This document shows positions 36,333 to 45,207 of a stretch of DNA of 64,000 bases, one piece after another. The notes below the pieces were generated by a model, which made no database searches, was not told the origin of the DNA, and was given only the letters and a program-made list of their open reading frames with translations. The stretch is from Alteromonas hispanica (GTDB taxonomy: Bacteria; Pseudomonadota; Gammaproteobacteria; Enterobacterales; Alteromonadaceae). Numbering within the stretch: the stretch's first letter is position 1; each line of letters begins with the position of its first letter. The position numbers and the translations under genes are program-made. The stretch is taken from positions 99,176 to 163,175 of the forward strand of contig NZ_JAAAWP010000009.1 of assembly GCF_010500915.1 (NCBI RefSeq), given 5' to 3'.

Positions 36333-37178
36333 ATGGTAAGCATGTATAAAAACACCTATCAACGCATTAGCCCTACAACCATTTTGTTAAAAGCAATGTG
36401 GTTAGTAATAGCATCGCTCTCATTACTTATTGCATTATCGAGTATTGCAATTTCGAGTGTGGCCAGCGAACTCGATACCACACCGTCTTTCGTTCACAGC
36501 GATACGCCACTTGAAGATGTTATTGCGGCGCAAGAGCAAGCCACAGCCAATGACAAACTTTTATTAGTCGTTTTAGGTGCTCAATGGTGTCATGACAGTA
36601 CAGGCCTTGCGGGTTATTTCGACTCTGAGGCATTGCGTCCTATTTTACAGAAGCACTACACCACTATCATGGTTGATGTCGGCCTGTTAGAAGACAGACG
36701 TGATATTACTCAGCGCTTCAATTACCCTACATATTATGCAACACCCACCGTGATGATTATTGAGCCTAGTAGTGGCACATTGTTAAACAGGAAAACGATG
36801 GCTAGATGGGCATATGCCGATAGCATTCCACTGCTCGATTACGTTGAGTATTTTACCCAATACGCAGAATTAACAGATACAGAAATAGCTGCTCTGCAAT
36901 CCTATAGCCCCACACCACAAGAAGCGTCTTACAATGAAAAGTATGCGGCACGCTTGCAGCAAGCCTATAAAACGCTTTCGCCATTACTCAAAGACGATAT
37001 TAATGGAAAAACCGACGATAATTTTTATGCCATGTGGAAAGAGGTAAGGAGGTTTCGAGCGACGTTACAAGAAGAACTTATGGAGCGTGCTTCACAGCAG
37101 CTTGATAACGCAGCAAATAGTGCTTCAGGATCGAAAAAGGCCACACTCACTGAGTATGACCCCTTCTCTTGGCAATAA
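36333..37178 (+). CDS. Thioredoxin-like exported protein with a single active-site cysteine
   Basis: 281 residues. An N-terminal signal/anchor helix (about 28-50) is followed by a thioredoxin-like domain with VVLGAQWCHDSTGLAGYFDSE. The motif is WCHDS, so the second cysteine of CxxC is replaced by Ser. The cis-Pro strand (ATPTVMIIEP) is present. A C-terminal helical part of about 90 residues has no known family to me. It is probably periplasmic and thiol-related (isomerase, glutaredoxin-like or non-redox). Starts at 36333 and 36342 cannot be separated. Confidence 0.7.
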   Translation: MVSMYKNTYQRISPTTILLKAMWLVIASLSLLIALSSIAISSVASELDTTPSFVHSDTPLEDVIAAQEQATANDKLLLVVLGAQWCHDSTGLAGYFDSEALRPILQKHYTTIMVDVGLLEDRRDITQRFNYPTYYATPTVMIIEPSSGTLLNRKTMARWAYADSIPLLDYVEYFTQYAELTDTEIAALQSYSPTPQEASYNEKYAARLQQAYKTLSPLLKDDINGKTDDNFYAMWKEVRRFRATLQEELMERASQQLDNAANSASGSKKATLTEYDPFSWQ

Positions 37179-37187
37179 ATAGCTTAT

Positions 37188-38546
37188 TTATGCATTTTGC
37201 TGTTTTGGGCGTCTGGCCGCTGAGTTAGCGCTGGCGCCGCTGCCATTAGTACTTTTAGGAGCACTGCGTCTCTTATTTTTAAACTGCGCCCCTGTCTTAT
37301 TTGCACCGCGCCCGCCTTCTGCTCCCCGTGGCCTTTTTGCATTATCAAATGACTTAGGCGCTTTTGGTTTTTTCGGCTTTTTCGGTTTAGATAATGTCGT
37401 TACTGGTACCGGAACTTGAGGAGCAAAACCGTCTAAAGTTTCCCTTGGCAATAACTTCTGAATAAGGGTTTCAATGTCTTTTAGACTTTGCAATTCATCG
37501 GCGCTGACGAAAGACCATGCTTGACCACTGGCTCCTGCACGCCCGGTTCTCCCTATTCTATGTACATAATCTGCCGGCGTATTTGGCAAGTCTAGGTTAA
37601 CAACAATAGGTAAATCACTAATATCTATACCACGAGCCGCTATATCGGTAGCAACCAGCACATCTATTTGGCCAGATTTAAAATCGGACAGAGCCTTGGT
37701 TCGCGCACCTTGGCTTTTATTGCCGTGGATAGCAGCAGCCGGCACTTTCGCTTTTGACAACTTATCGGCAACGCGGTTAGCACCATGCTTGGTTCGGCTA
37801 AATACTAAAACTTGTTTCCAATTCTGCTGTTTTATTAACGAAATCAGTGCAGATGTTTTTTTAGATTTATCCAGAGCAATTAAGTGTTGTTTTACCGCGT
37901 CTACCGTTGTGTTCGCCGAAGTCGTTGATATCTGCACGGGATCGCGGGTAATTGTTTGCGCTAACGCAGTGATCTCGGGCGAAAACGTAGCAGAAAACAG
38001 CAAGCTTTGACGTTGGCTAGGTAATAACTTCAAAACCTTCTTTATATCGTGAATAAAGCCCATGTCTAGCATTCTGTCGGCCTCGTCGAGCACAAGATAC
38101 TCAAGCTGGGAAAACTTAACCGCGTTTTGCTGGTACAAATCTAGTAGGCGACCTGGGGTAGCGATGAGCACGTCTACGCCTTTTCGCAATTTCATCATTT
38201 GCGGGTTAATACCTACGCCACCAAAAACCACTGCCGTGGTTAGCGGAACATAAGCACTTAATTCGCGTATGCTCTCTTCAACTTGGGCCGCGAGTTCTCG
38301 CGTTGGCGTTAAAATTAACGCTCTAACATTATTGCCAGATGCTTTTTTACCATCTAACAACTTGTGTAATATGGGTAACCCAAAACCTGCGGTTTTTCCG
38401 GTTCCTGTTTGCGCTGCGGCAAGTACATCTCTTCCCTCCATCACTACGGGAATGGCTTTTTCTTGGATGGGTGACGGTTTGCTAAACCCTTGTTTCTCAA
38501 TTGCTTTCAACAACGGCTCGGCAAGCCCTAGCTGGGAAAATGACAT
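37188..38546 (-). CDS. DEAD-box RNA helicase, RhlE type
   Basis: 452 residues with the complete DEAD-box set: [14 protein letters not shown] (Q motif), AAQTGTGKT (I), PTRELAAQ (Ia), [13 protein letters not shown] (II), SATFS (III), [15 protein letters not shown] (IV), ARGIDI (V) and [10 protein letters not shown] (VI). The C-terminal tail from about residue 385 is basic and low in complexity ([12 protein letters not shown], then RRPKQQNA), an RNA-binding tail typical of RhlE proteins. It unwinds RNA in ribosome assembly or decay. Its 5' region (38547 on) is a long non-coding leader or promoter. Confidence 0.9.
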   Translation of the reverse strand: MSFSQLGLAEPLLKAIEKQGFSKPSPIQEKAIPVVMEGRDVLAAAQTGTGKTAGFGLPILHKLLDGKKASGNNVRALILTPTRELAAQVEESIRELSAYVPLTTAVVFGGVGINPQMMKLRKGVDVLIATPGRLLDLYQQNAVKFSQLEYLVLDEADRMLDMGFIHDIKKVLKLLPSQRQSLLFSATFSPEITALAQTITRDPVQISTTSANTTVDAVKQHLIALDKSKKTSALISLIKQQNWKQVLVFSRTKHGANRVADKLSKAKVPAAAIHGNKSQGARTKALSDFKSGQIDVLVATDIAARGIDISDLPIVVNLDLPNTPADYVHRIGRTGRAGASGQAWSFVSADELQSLKDIETLIQKLLPRETLDGFAPQVPVPVTTLSKPKKPKKPKAPKSFDNAKRPRGAEGGRGANKTGAQFKNKRRSAPKSTNGSGASANSAARRPKQQNA

Positions 38547-39044
38547 TAATTAAATAACTCCTGAATAATGATTGCTTTGACTGAAAAGCAGTGAATACCT
38601 GTGAGTAAAGCGAGAATGCCGTTCTGTTAACCGATGGGTTGCTTTGCTAACCAATGGGTTTAAAAATATAAAGGGGATGACCAAGGCGCCGAGGCGACTT
38701 AAAAAGCTCTTTTGATTTATAGTACAAGATGGAATTAACGCACGCTGCTGTCCTGTCAAAGCGCGCGCGGAGTCTAGCATTGATAGCACATGATAACCAG
38801 CACACTTTTTAAGCGTAGCTCTCGTCTTTTTGTCTATGCTGCATATTAAACAATGCCTGGAAGTAAGGAGCCGCGTAAAAAATAGGCCGAAGGTATAATG
38901 GGTATAACGCATAGAAAAAACTATATTCTCACAGGTATTTGTACTGAGTATCTATCGTCAGTTCCCTGTTCACATGAAAAAACACTATACCAAGCTATAC
39001 TAATATCTTGGTAGTTCTCAGAAAGAATCACGAAGAGTACGTTT
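38547..39044. other. Long divergent intergenic region, rhlE-type helicase / GGDEF-EAL gene
   Basis: 498 bases. A 120-residue minus-strand frame (38550-38912) runs through it but lacks any family signature, signal or Shine-Dalgarno and looks random. The helicase-proximal part could be a long 5' leader, as cold-induced DEAD-box genes often have. No tRNA, repeat or strong hairpin found. Confidence 0.4.
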
Positions 39045-41201
39045 TTGAAAAGCCTTCGCTCGGAAATATCATTTAATACCATTGCTTCTATCGCCGTAGT
39101 GAGTGCGCTAATTATTGGTTTCTCGATAGTTGTGTACGAAAAGCTGTATGTAGAGTTTGTGTCAGCAGAGGTAGATGCAATTGCTGAGAATTTGTCTATC
39201 GATCTGCTAGGCTCCATGAACAAACCTGCTGGAAGTTTCGAGCAAACACAGACTCTATTGCGACTCGACGAGTACGAATATGTTCAATCGGCGGAAATTT
39301 TCAATACAGGAAATGAATTACTCGCCAGTTACTCAAGCCAAGCCGCATTAACACAAGGGCCATATTTCTCATCAAGCCCTTCCCCGCAAGAAGATAACGC
39401 TGCGATAGATCGAACACTCATACTCGATGAACAATACGCTGAAAAAAAAGCCGTATATTCTCTGCCCATTGGACTGCATAAGTTGAATTCAAAAGTGGTC
39501 GTTGTGAAAAATATAGGCGAACTGGATTTTCTGTTAGGAAAACTGATTTTAGTTTTTAACTTAGACGCAGCGCTTAAAGAGAGTCGCCAGCGTTATATTG
39601 CTGCCGTAACTCCCTTTGTTGTGTTGCTTATTATTATTTCACTTTTTATTACTTTGCGAATTCAGCGTCGCTCACTTGCCCCACTCGAGCAACTTATTTC
39701 CACTATGGATAGTGTGGTTGATGAAAAGAATTATGGCGTTGTTGTTAAAGAGTTCGACAAAAAAGAAACGGCGGCCTTGTCTCATGCTTTTAATAATATG
39801 ATGTCGAACATCCAAGCCCAAGCCCGTTCCAATCAACAGAAAACAGAACTTCTACAGCAGCAACAATCGCAAATGGAATTACTTGCTAACTATGACTCGC
39901 TAACGGGGCTGCCCAATCGACAATTATTGATGAAAACATTGGCATCGAGTATTAAGCGCGCTAAAAACGAGAAAACTGATGTGGGCTTAATGTTCCTCGA
40001 TGTAGATGGCTTTAAATCAATTAACGACTCATTCGGTCATGATGCAGGCGACAAGTTTCTAGTCTACATTAGCGAAACTATGAAAAACCTGGTTCCGCCG
40101 AACGCCGTTCTAGGAAGGTTAGGAGGAGATGAATTTCTCATTATCATTAATGAGAACGTTGAGAGTGACTATTTAGGCTCTCTTGCTGACAAGTTAATTG
40201 AAGCTGTATCAAAGTCTCACGAAGTGAACGATTTACGTCTTAACGCAAGTGTGAGTATTGGTATAGCGTCAGCAAGTGAAAGTAACTTTGATAAGTCGCT
40301 TCTTATTACTAATGCAGATTCCGCAATGTACAAAGCGAAAGATGCGGGTAAAGCTTGCTGGGTAAAGTTTACGCCTGAAATGTTCATTGAATCTCAACGC
40401 AAAGTCTTCATTTCCTCAAAACTCTCCGACGGACTAGCAAACGACAACTTCTATTTGGTGTACCAGGCAAAAATTGGGGCGAATGGAAATATCGCGGGTT
40501 TAGAAGCACTGCTTCGATGGCATGACGAAGATTTAGGTAATATATCGCCCTATGAATTCATTCCCATTGCAGAAAAATCAGACCAAATATCGTTACTGAC
40601 AAAGTGGGTAATAAATAGCGTCTGCAATGACTTACCCTTTATACTTAAGGAGTTTGGAAGCGACACTATTGTATCGTTAAATTTGAGTGCCCGAGACTTA
40701 AACCATATTGGGGTGACTGATATGATTCTTAACGGTCTCAAGTCTGGCGATATACCTGCAAAAAATATCGAGTTTGAAATAACCGAAACGGCCTATATGG
40801 AGAACTTCGATATTGCTAATAGCTTTTTTGAAGCGCTCAAGCACTTTGGATGTAAACTTGCGCTGGACGATTTTGGTACAGGTTACTCTTCACTGAGTTA
40901 TTTAACAGAGTTTAACATCGACACCTTGAAGATTGACCGTCAGTTTGTCAGCCAAATTGGCAAATCCCATCGCTCAGAACAAATCACGGTTACGATTATC
41001 GAAATGGCAAAAGCGCTAAATTTCACAGTATGTGCAGAGGGTGTAGAAACCGAAGAGCAAGCCCTATTTTTATTGGGGCACGGGTGTCATATGCTGCAGG
41101 GCTATCTATATAGTAAGCCCTGCAAAGTAAGTGAGCTATGGACAAGTATCACGCTTGGTCATACTAAACAGCACTCATTCGACGAGCGACTAATGAGTTA
41201 A
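39045..41201 (+). CDS. GGDEF-EAL cyclic di-GMP protein with HAMP
   Basis: 718 residues: membrane helix about 10-30, a periplasmic domain to about 190, second helix about 188-208, HAMP, then GGDEF (NYDSLTGLPNRQ, active site GRLGGDEFLII) and EAL (GLEALLRWHDED to AEGVETEEQ). Both catalytic signatures are intact: GGDEF for synthesis, EAL with LDDFGTGYSSLSYL for hydrolysis. It could therefore be bifunctional. The start is TTG with GAAGAG about nine bases upstream; the next Met is far inside. The convergent porin / phosphate-binding-like pair suggests a c-di-GMP link to solute sensing (inference). Confidence 0.9.
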   Translation: MKSLRSEISFNTIASIAVVSALIIGFSIVVYEKLYVEFVSAEVDAIAENLSIDLLGSMNKPAGSFEQTQTLLRLDEYEYVQSAEIFNTGNELLASYSSQAALTQGPYFSSSPSPQEDNAAIDRTLILDEQYAEKKAVYSLPIGLHKLNSKVVVVKNIGELDFLLGKLILVFNLDAALKESRQRYIAAVTPFVVLLIIISLFITLRIQRRSLAPLEQLISTMDSVVDEKNYGVVVKEFDKKETAALSHAFNNMMSNIQAQARSNQQKTELLQQQQSQMELLANYDSLTGLPNRQLLMKTLASSIKRAKNEKTDVGLMFLDVDGFKSINDSFGHDAGDKFLVYISETMKNLVPPNAVLGRLGGDEFLIIINENVESDYLGSLADKLIEAVSKSHEVNDLRLNASVSIGIASASESNFDKSLLITNADSAMYKAKDAGKACWVKFTPEMFIESQRKVFISSKLSDGLANDNFYLVYQAKIGANGNIAGLEALLRWHDEDLGNISPYEFIPIAEKSDQISLLTKWVINSVCNDLPFILKEFGSDTIVSLNLSARDLNHIGVTDMILNGLKSGDIPAKNIEFEITETAYMENFDIANSFFEALKHFGCKLALDDFGTGYSSLSYLTEFNIDTLKIDRQFVSQIGKSHRSEQITVTIIEMAKALNFTVCAEGVETEEQALFLLGHGCHMLQGYLYSKPCKVSELWTSITLGHTKQHSFDERLMS

Positions 41202-41226
41202 TTTTCTGAATTAGCCCACCGAGTGA

Positions 41227-41670
41227 CTAGGGGGCGTGGATAATTTGAACTTCCGTGGGCAACTTCGTCCCCTCGGGTACATAGCCCACCGCACCTTTTG
41301 ATGTTGAAATAAGCTCTATCATTTGCGATACATTTTCAACTTCCAGAGGAGGTTTTAAACGTCCACTAAATTTCATCTGTGCCCAATAAGATTGTATACG
41401 CGACTCTGGTAGCCCTACAACACTGGCATTAAATATAGAGCGTGCCATATGGCCTGGTGGCATTCCCACAGGAAAAAGTGCCACTTCAACTTCATCTACG
41501 CGGGTAATGCCGCTCATAAATAAGTCTCGAACCTGCGATCGAGAGAGCGACACCGGCTCTCCACCGATATTAGCAATAATCACAACCCTCTGAGCTGCGT
41601 AGCTGTTCGCGCTTACTAGTAGAGTAATAATCAATACTAAGATGATAGGAATGTGAAACAGCCTACTCAT
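41227..41670 (-). CDS. Phosphate ABC transporter substrate-binding-like periplasmic protein
   Basis: About 147 residues: a signal peptide (MSRLFHIPIILVLIITLLVSANSYA, shown here only by its end ANSYA) and a PBP-like fold: IANIGGEPVSLSRSQVRDLFMSG, then SYWAQMKFSGR and TSKGAVGYVPEG. These are the landmarks of the short PstS-like group (PF12849) frequent near sensor proteins. It starts at ATG 41670, overlapping the porin stop as TAATG; the longer frame to 41682 adds only four residues. A two-gene unit with the porin. Confidence 0.82.
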   Translation of the reverse strand: MSRLFHIPIILVLIITLLVSANSYAAQRVVIIANIGGEPVSLSRSQVRDLFMSGITRVDEVEVALFPVGMPPGHMARSIFNASVVGLPESRIQSYWAQMKFSGRLKPPLEVENVSQMIELISTSKGAVGYVPEGTKLPTEVQIIHAP

Positions 41671-42878
41671 TAAAATACCCACTCTAATGCAAACTGGTAT
41701 AGTGTTGAGCTTCTGTCGAAATCCTCGTTGCCCTCAATAATGTCAAAAAAGGAGGATGCCCCCCGTCGACCATCTAACAGTGACACCTCGGCTTTGAACG
41801 CCATATTGGTTCTAAAATCCCAGCGCGCCCCAAGTGTAAGCGAGTCTAAATCACCCTCCGGAAAAAATGAGTTGAGCGCATTTACAGTGAAATGCAACTG
41901 GTCGAGCTCGTCGGATACGCCCAGTGGAACTGGATTATCTTGACTAATAGATGCCTGTCGAGAGGAAGTGAATGTTGCATGAAGCAGCACGTTATCGAAG
42001 TAGTATCCTCCAGTGAGATAAACACTGTCTAGCGTTGATAATACGTCTATGTCCGACGTAATCTTCATCCATTCCGCACCAACAAACCAGTCTAAGCTAT
42101 CGAAACTGGCGCCAATAAGAACTGAATGCGCGCCGTCATTGATTTGAAAGCGGTCGGCGGTATCAGAAAAACCTGCGCTATTTAACCCTTGTAACAGCGG
42201 GGTAATGCTGTCTACCTCAGCTTCTATTTTTTGACTTGCAATACTGGCCAGTCGCAGCTGAAAACTACCGTAGTTAACTTCGACAATGCCGCCATAAAGC
42301 TCATCTATATCAACCTTTGCACTCACTCCCTGCATGTTCATATCGTCTTGGTAGCTGCCGTAGTAGGCCTCAAAATCGACAGAAAAATCGTTGAAACGCG
42401 TGCGGTATCGGGCGTTAATACCCTCGTAATGAGAAAACAAAATACTACTATATAGCTGTTGCGGTGGGCTTATCCATGGATAGGCAAAACCCACATCGAT
42501 AACATCGGAATACTTAAGAAAAGGCGTGCGAAGCCTACCGGCATTAAATTGCAGCGACTCGTTTGGCATGAAGGTTAAATACAGCCACTCAATACCTGAA
42601 TCGCGATTTTCGCTGCTATGTGCTAAAAGTTGCGCCGAAGCAGAAAAATAGTCATTTATTTTATAATCAGCCTGGATGGCGGCAAGGGACATTTCAGAGA
42701 AGCTTAAGGCGTTTTTGTAACCTTGGTAACGGGCCTTATCGGTATCAAGGTAACCACCAACTAGTCTTGCAAAGCCAGAAACAGCGAGTCCGTTATCATC
42801 ATGCTGTTTGGCATCTACACATGATATGCTGAGAAGATACAGTGCGATTAAAAGCACACTTCTTTTTATTGAGTTCAT
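41670..42878 (-). CDS. Outer-membrane porin-like protein
   Basis: About 402 residues: signal peptide (MNSIKRSVLLIALYLLSISC-VDA) and a barrel with alternating strands, e.g. SGFARLVGGYL, LQFNAGRLRTPF and FALEWVF at the C-terminus with terminal Phe. The N-terminal part resembles gram-negative porins of the OprO/OprP-like or uncharacterised alteromonad type; I cannot name the solute. The ATG at 42878 fits the signal peptide better than the one at 42908. Coupled to the phosphate-binding-like gene, so phosphate or a similar anion is a fair guess. Confidence 0.72.
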   Translation of the reverse strand: MNSIKRSVLLIALYLLSISCVDAKQHDDNGLAVSGFARLVGGYLDTDKARYQGYKNALSFSEMSLAAIQADYKINDYFSASAQLLAHSSENRDSGIEWLYLTFMPNESLQFNAGRLRTPFLKYSDVIDVGFAYPWISPPQQLYSSILFSHYEGINARYRTRFNDFSVDFEAYYGSYQDDMNMQGVSAKVDIDELYGGIVEVNYGSFQLRLASIASQKIEAEVDSITPLLQGLNSAGFSDTADRFQINDGAHSVLIGASFDSLDWFVGAEWMKITSDIDVLSTLDSVYLTGGYYFDNVLLHATFTSSRQASISQDNPVPLGVSDELDQLHFTVNALNSFFPEGDLDSLTLGARWDFRTNMAFKAEVSLLDGRRGASSFFDIIEGNEDFDRSSTLYQFALEWVF

Positions 42879-43161
42879 AACCCAAACACCATTTTTTAAC
42901 ACCGTCATCTATATCGCTTTATTACAGCGCGCTTCAACTTGTTTGACACCATAGTTTAGGACGAAATTGTAATTATGCTATGGTTCTTTAGGTTATAAGT
43001 ATTTTGATACCGATAAATGCATTCGTTGTGACGGATTGCTTCTAAGTGAAATCAGCGAGCAAAAACAGCGATACCAAAAATAAAGCTTTACCCAATCATT
43101 GATAAGGTATAAAACGCGGTTTCTGTATACATTGTCGTATACATTTGGAGAAAACAGTAAA

Positions 43162-44481
43162 ATGAATTATGAGCACTTTTATCAAGCGGTAGAGAGTAAG
43201 CTGTCAGTTATTGAGTCGGCGGTACTTTCCACTAGTTTTTATCTTCAGTTGTTCATCATTGCTGTTATATATTTATGTGCATTTTTATTTTCTCGCCAAA
43301 TTGAGAAAAACCTGAGATTCACAAAGTCTCAGCCCCAAAACGGCGCGCATACTCTACATGGTTTTCTTTACAATTTAGGAAAGGCGCTCTTTCCCATTGT
43401 GACCATTAGCCTCTTAAAATTTTCCACAGTTTTAGGCGAAAAGTTCCAGTTTGACGCCTGGTTATTAGATATTGCGGTAGTAGTCGCAGTGCTTCTTTTC
43501 GTGAATTCGATCATTAGCGGTTTTGTCGAAAATAAATCTACGGCCCGCTTAATGCGTGTTATCGGCCTTCCTATTTTATTTTTACATCTCATTGGGCTTT
43601 TACCCATTATAAATGAGGCGTTAGCCTCTATCGCAATCTCTGTAGGAAACGTGCAAATTTCAGCGTATGGCGTTGCCCGTGTAGTCATATTTGGGGGGCT
43701 GCTGTTTTGGCTCGGCCGCAGTTCTAACGCAATCGGTCAGGATATTATTCGAAATCATAAGTCGCTAGATATCTCAACGAAAGAGGTATTTGCCAAACTG
43801 TTTGAGGTGGCGCTTTTCTGTGTTGCGTTTATTTTATTGTTAAACGTAATGGGCATAAACCTTACCGCCTTAGCCGTTTTTGGTGGCGCCCTTGGTGTAG
43901 GTCTTGGCCTCGGCTTGCAGTCCATCGCTTCGAATTTTATATCTGGCATCATAATTCTGTTAGACCGCTCCTTAACAGTAGGCGACTATGTTGAACTAGA
44001 AGACGGTAGAAAAGGCATAGTACGAGAGTTTAAAATGCGCTATGCGGTTTTAGAGACCTTTGATGGCAAAGATATTCTAGTACCCAATGAGAAGTTCATT
44101 AGCTCGTTACTGATCAACTGGACCCACAAAGATTCTAAGCAGAGATACCGCATCGATTTTTCTGTTGCCTACAAAACTGATATTCGAGCTATGGTTGAAA
44201 TTATTAAAACGACCGTTGCCGAGCACCCACAGGTAATTGGTGGAGAAGGTATTCCGTTTGAGGAACAACCAGACTGCGAAATCGACAGCTTTGGAGACTC
44301 AGGCGTTAACATGTTTATCGAATTTTGGATGGAAGGCGTAGATGATGGTAAAAACCGAGTGGGCGGTGATTTACTGCTTACCGTGTTTGAAACATTACGT
44401 GAACACAATATTGAGATCCCCTTCCCTCAACGTGAGGTTCGGGTTATCAATGAAGGCGATATCAGTATAAAAACGTCCTAG
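43162..44481 (+). CDS. MscS family mechanosensitive channel
   Basis: About 439 residues with membrane helices in the N-terminal two thirds, then the MscS pore helix (ALAVFGGALGVGLGLGLQSI), the beta domain (SLTVGDYVELEDGRKGIVREFKMRYAVLETFDGKDILVPN, read in parts) and the C-terminal domain (PFPQREVRV). It opens under membrane tension and releases solutes on hypo-osmotic shock. The longest frame begins at 43099, but ATG 43162 (GGAG upstream) gives the family-like N-terminus. The next gene is convergent. Confidence 0.9.
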   Translation: MNYEHFYQAVESKLSVIESAVLSTSFYLQLFIIAVIYLCAFLFSRQIEKNLRFTKSQPQNGAHTLHGFLYNLGKALFPIVTISLLKFSTVLGEKFQFDAWLLDIAVVVAVLLFVNSIISGFVENKSTARLMRVIGLPILFLHLIGLLPIINEALASIAISVGNVQISAYGVARVVIFGGLLFWLGRSSNAIGQDIIRNHKSLDISTKEVFAKLFEVALFCVAFILLLNVMGINLTALAVFGGALGVGLGLGLQSIASNFISGIIILLDRSLTVGDYVELEDGRKGIVREFKMRYAVLETFDGKDILVPNEKFISSLLINWTHKDSKQRYRIDFSVAYKTDIRAMVEIIKTTVAEHPQVIGGEGIPFEEQPDCEIDSFGDSGVNMFIEFWMEGVDDGKNRVGGDLLLTVFETLREHNIEIPFPQREVRVINEGDISIKTS

Positions 44482-44488
44482 TAACTTG

Positions 44489-44974
44489 TTAGAAGCGGGC
44501 GCGCAATGTATCCCACTGCCATTTTTCAGCAGTCAGCCCTAGCATAGTACAAAAGGTTTTGTAGTCTTGCTCCCCCATAGCTGAAGCAACGGTTTTTAGC
44601 TGTGCTTTGGCCTTTATCGCTTTAACTTGCAGAAGCTCTAATCTCACATCGGCGCTATCATCAAAATTATCGTTGATAATTGATTCGGCTTTCAGCGTTG
44701 CATCCCAAGCGGTTATGACATAGTTAATTAGCTTGATATACACCACAAGCATAGACTTACGCCCTATTGCTCCATCAAGTACCGAGCCTTTTAGCAGTTG
44801 TTTTACTGAAGCCTCAGTGTCTGACTGCACGCTTTGACTTAACTCAGTTAGCCGTAAGAGAAAATCACTGAGCAATTTGAAGTGAAGAGAGCCGTTGAGT
44901 TGTGAGCTCTCGAGTTGGTTAATATCATCGCTCAATATCTCAAGATTTATCAGCGTACGCTGGGGACTTGTCAT
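44489..44974 (-). CDS. Hypothetical helical protein
   Basis: 161 residues, no recognised family. Mostly amphipathic helix with no signal peptide, membrane segment or Cys cluster; one Cys (KTFCTMLG). The C-terminal part (EQDYKTFCTMLGLTAEKWQW) looks like a conserved helix-turn. It converges on the MscS gene with only 7 bp between stops and probably has its own promoter in the 233 bp shared with the katG terminator region. Confidence 0.55.
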   Translation of the reverse strand: MTSPQRTLINLEILSDDINQLESSQLNGSLHFKLLSDFLLRLTELSQSVQSDTEASVKQLLKGSVLDGAIGRKSMLVVYIKLINYVITAWDATLKAESIINDNFDDSADVRLELLQVKAIKAKAQLKTVASAMGEQDYKTFCTMLGLTAEKWQWDTLRARF

Positions 44975-45159
44975 ACTTTCTGCTGCCTATGTGCTTACGG
45001 CGGGTATGGTTAAAACATACGTGCTTTAATATCGTATCTTACTCTGCCCAAACATATCTGCCTAAACACATATCTGCTTAAAAATGATAACTTTGGCTAA
45101 ATAGTCGACAATCGTAACTACCGAGTGCCTACCTGTAAAGCAAACGAATTCAAATATTA

Positions 45160-45188
45160 CAAACAAAAAACGGGGCAAAAGCCCCGTT
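45160..45188 (-). terminator. Intrinsic terminator of katG
   Basis: On the minus strand, AACGGGGC-TTTT-GCCCCGTT (45188 to 45169) followed by a T-rich run to 45160; 20 bp after the katG stop. Confidence 0.9.
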
Positions 45189-45207
45189 GTAGTTCTTGCA
45201 TTATCGA

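Noticed and set aside
38550..38912. A 120-residue minus-strand frame upstream of the RhlE-type helicase
   Set aside because: No family features, no Shine-Dalgarno, unusual composition rich in Ser, Thr, Arg and Leu; more likely leader or spacer sequence.
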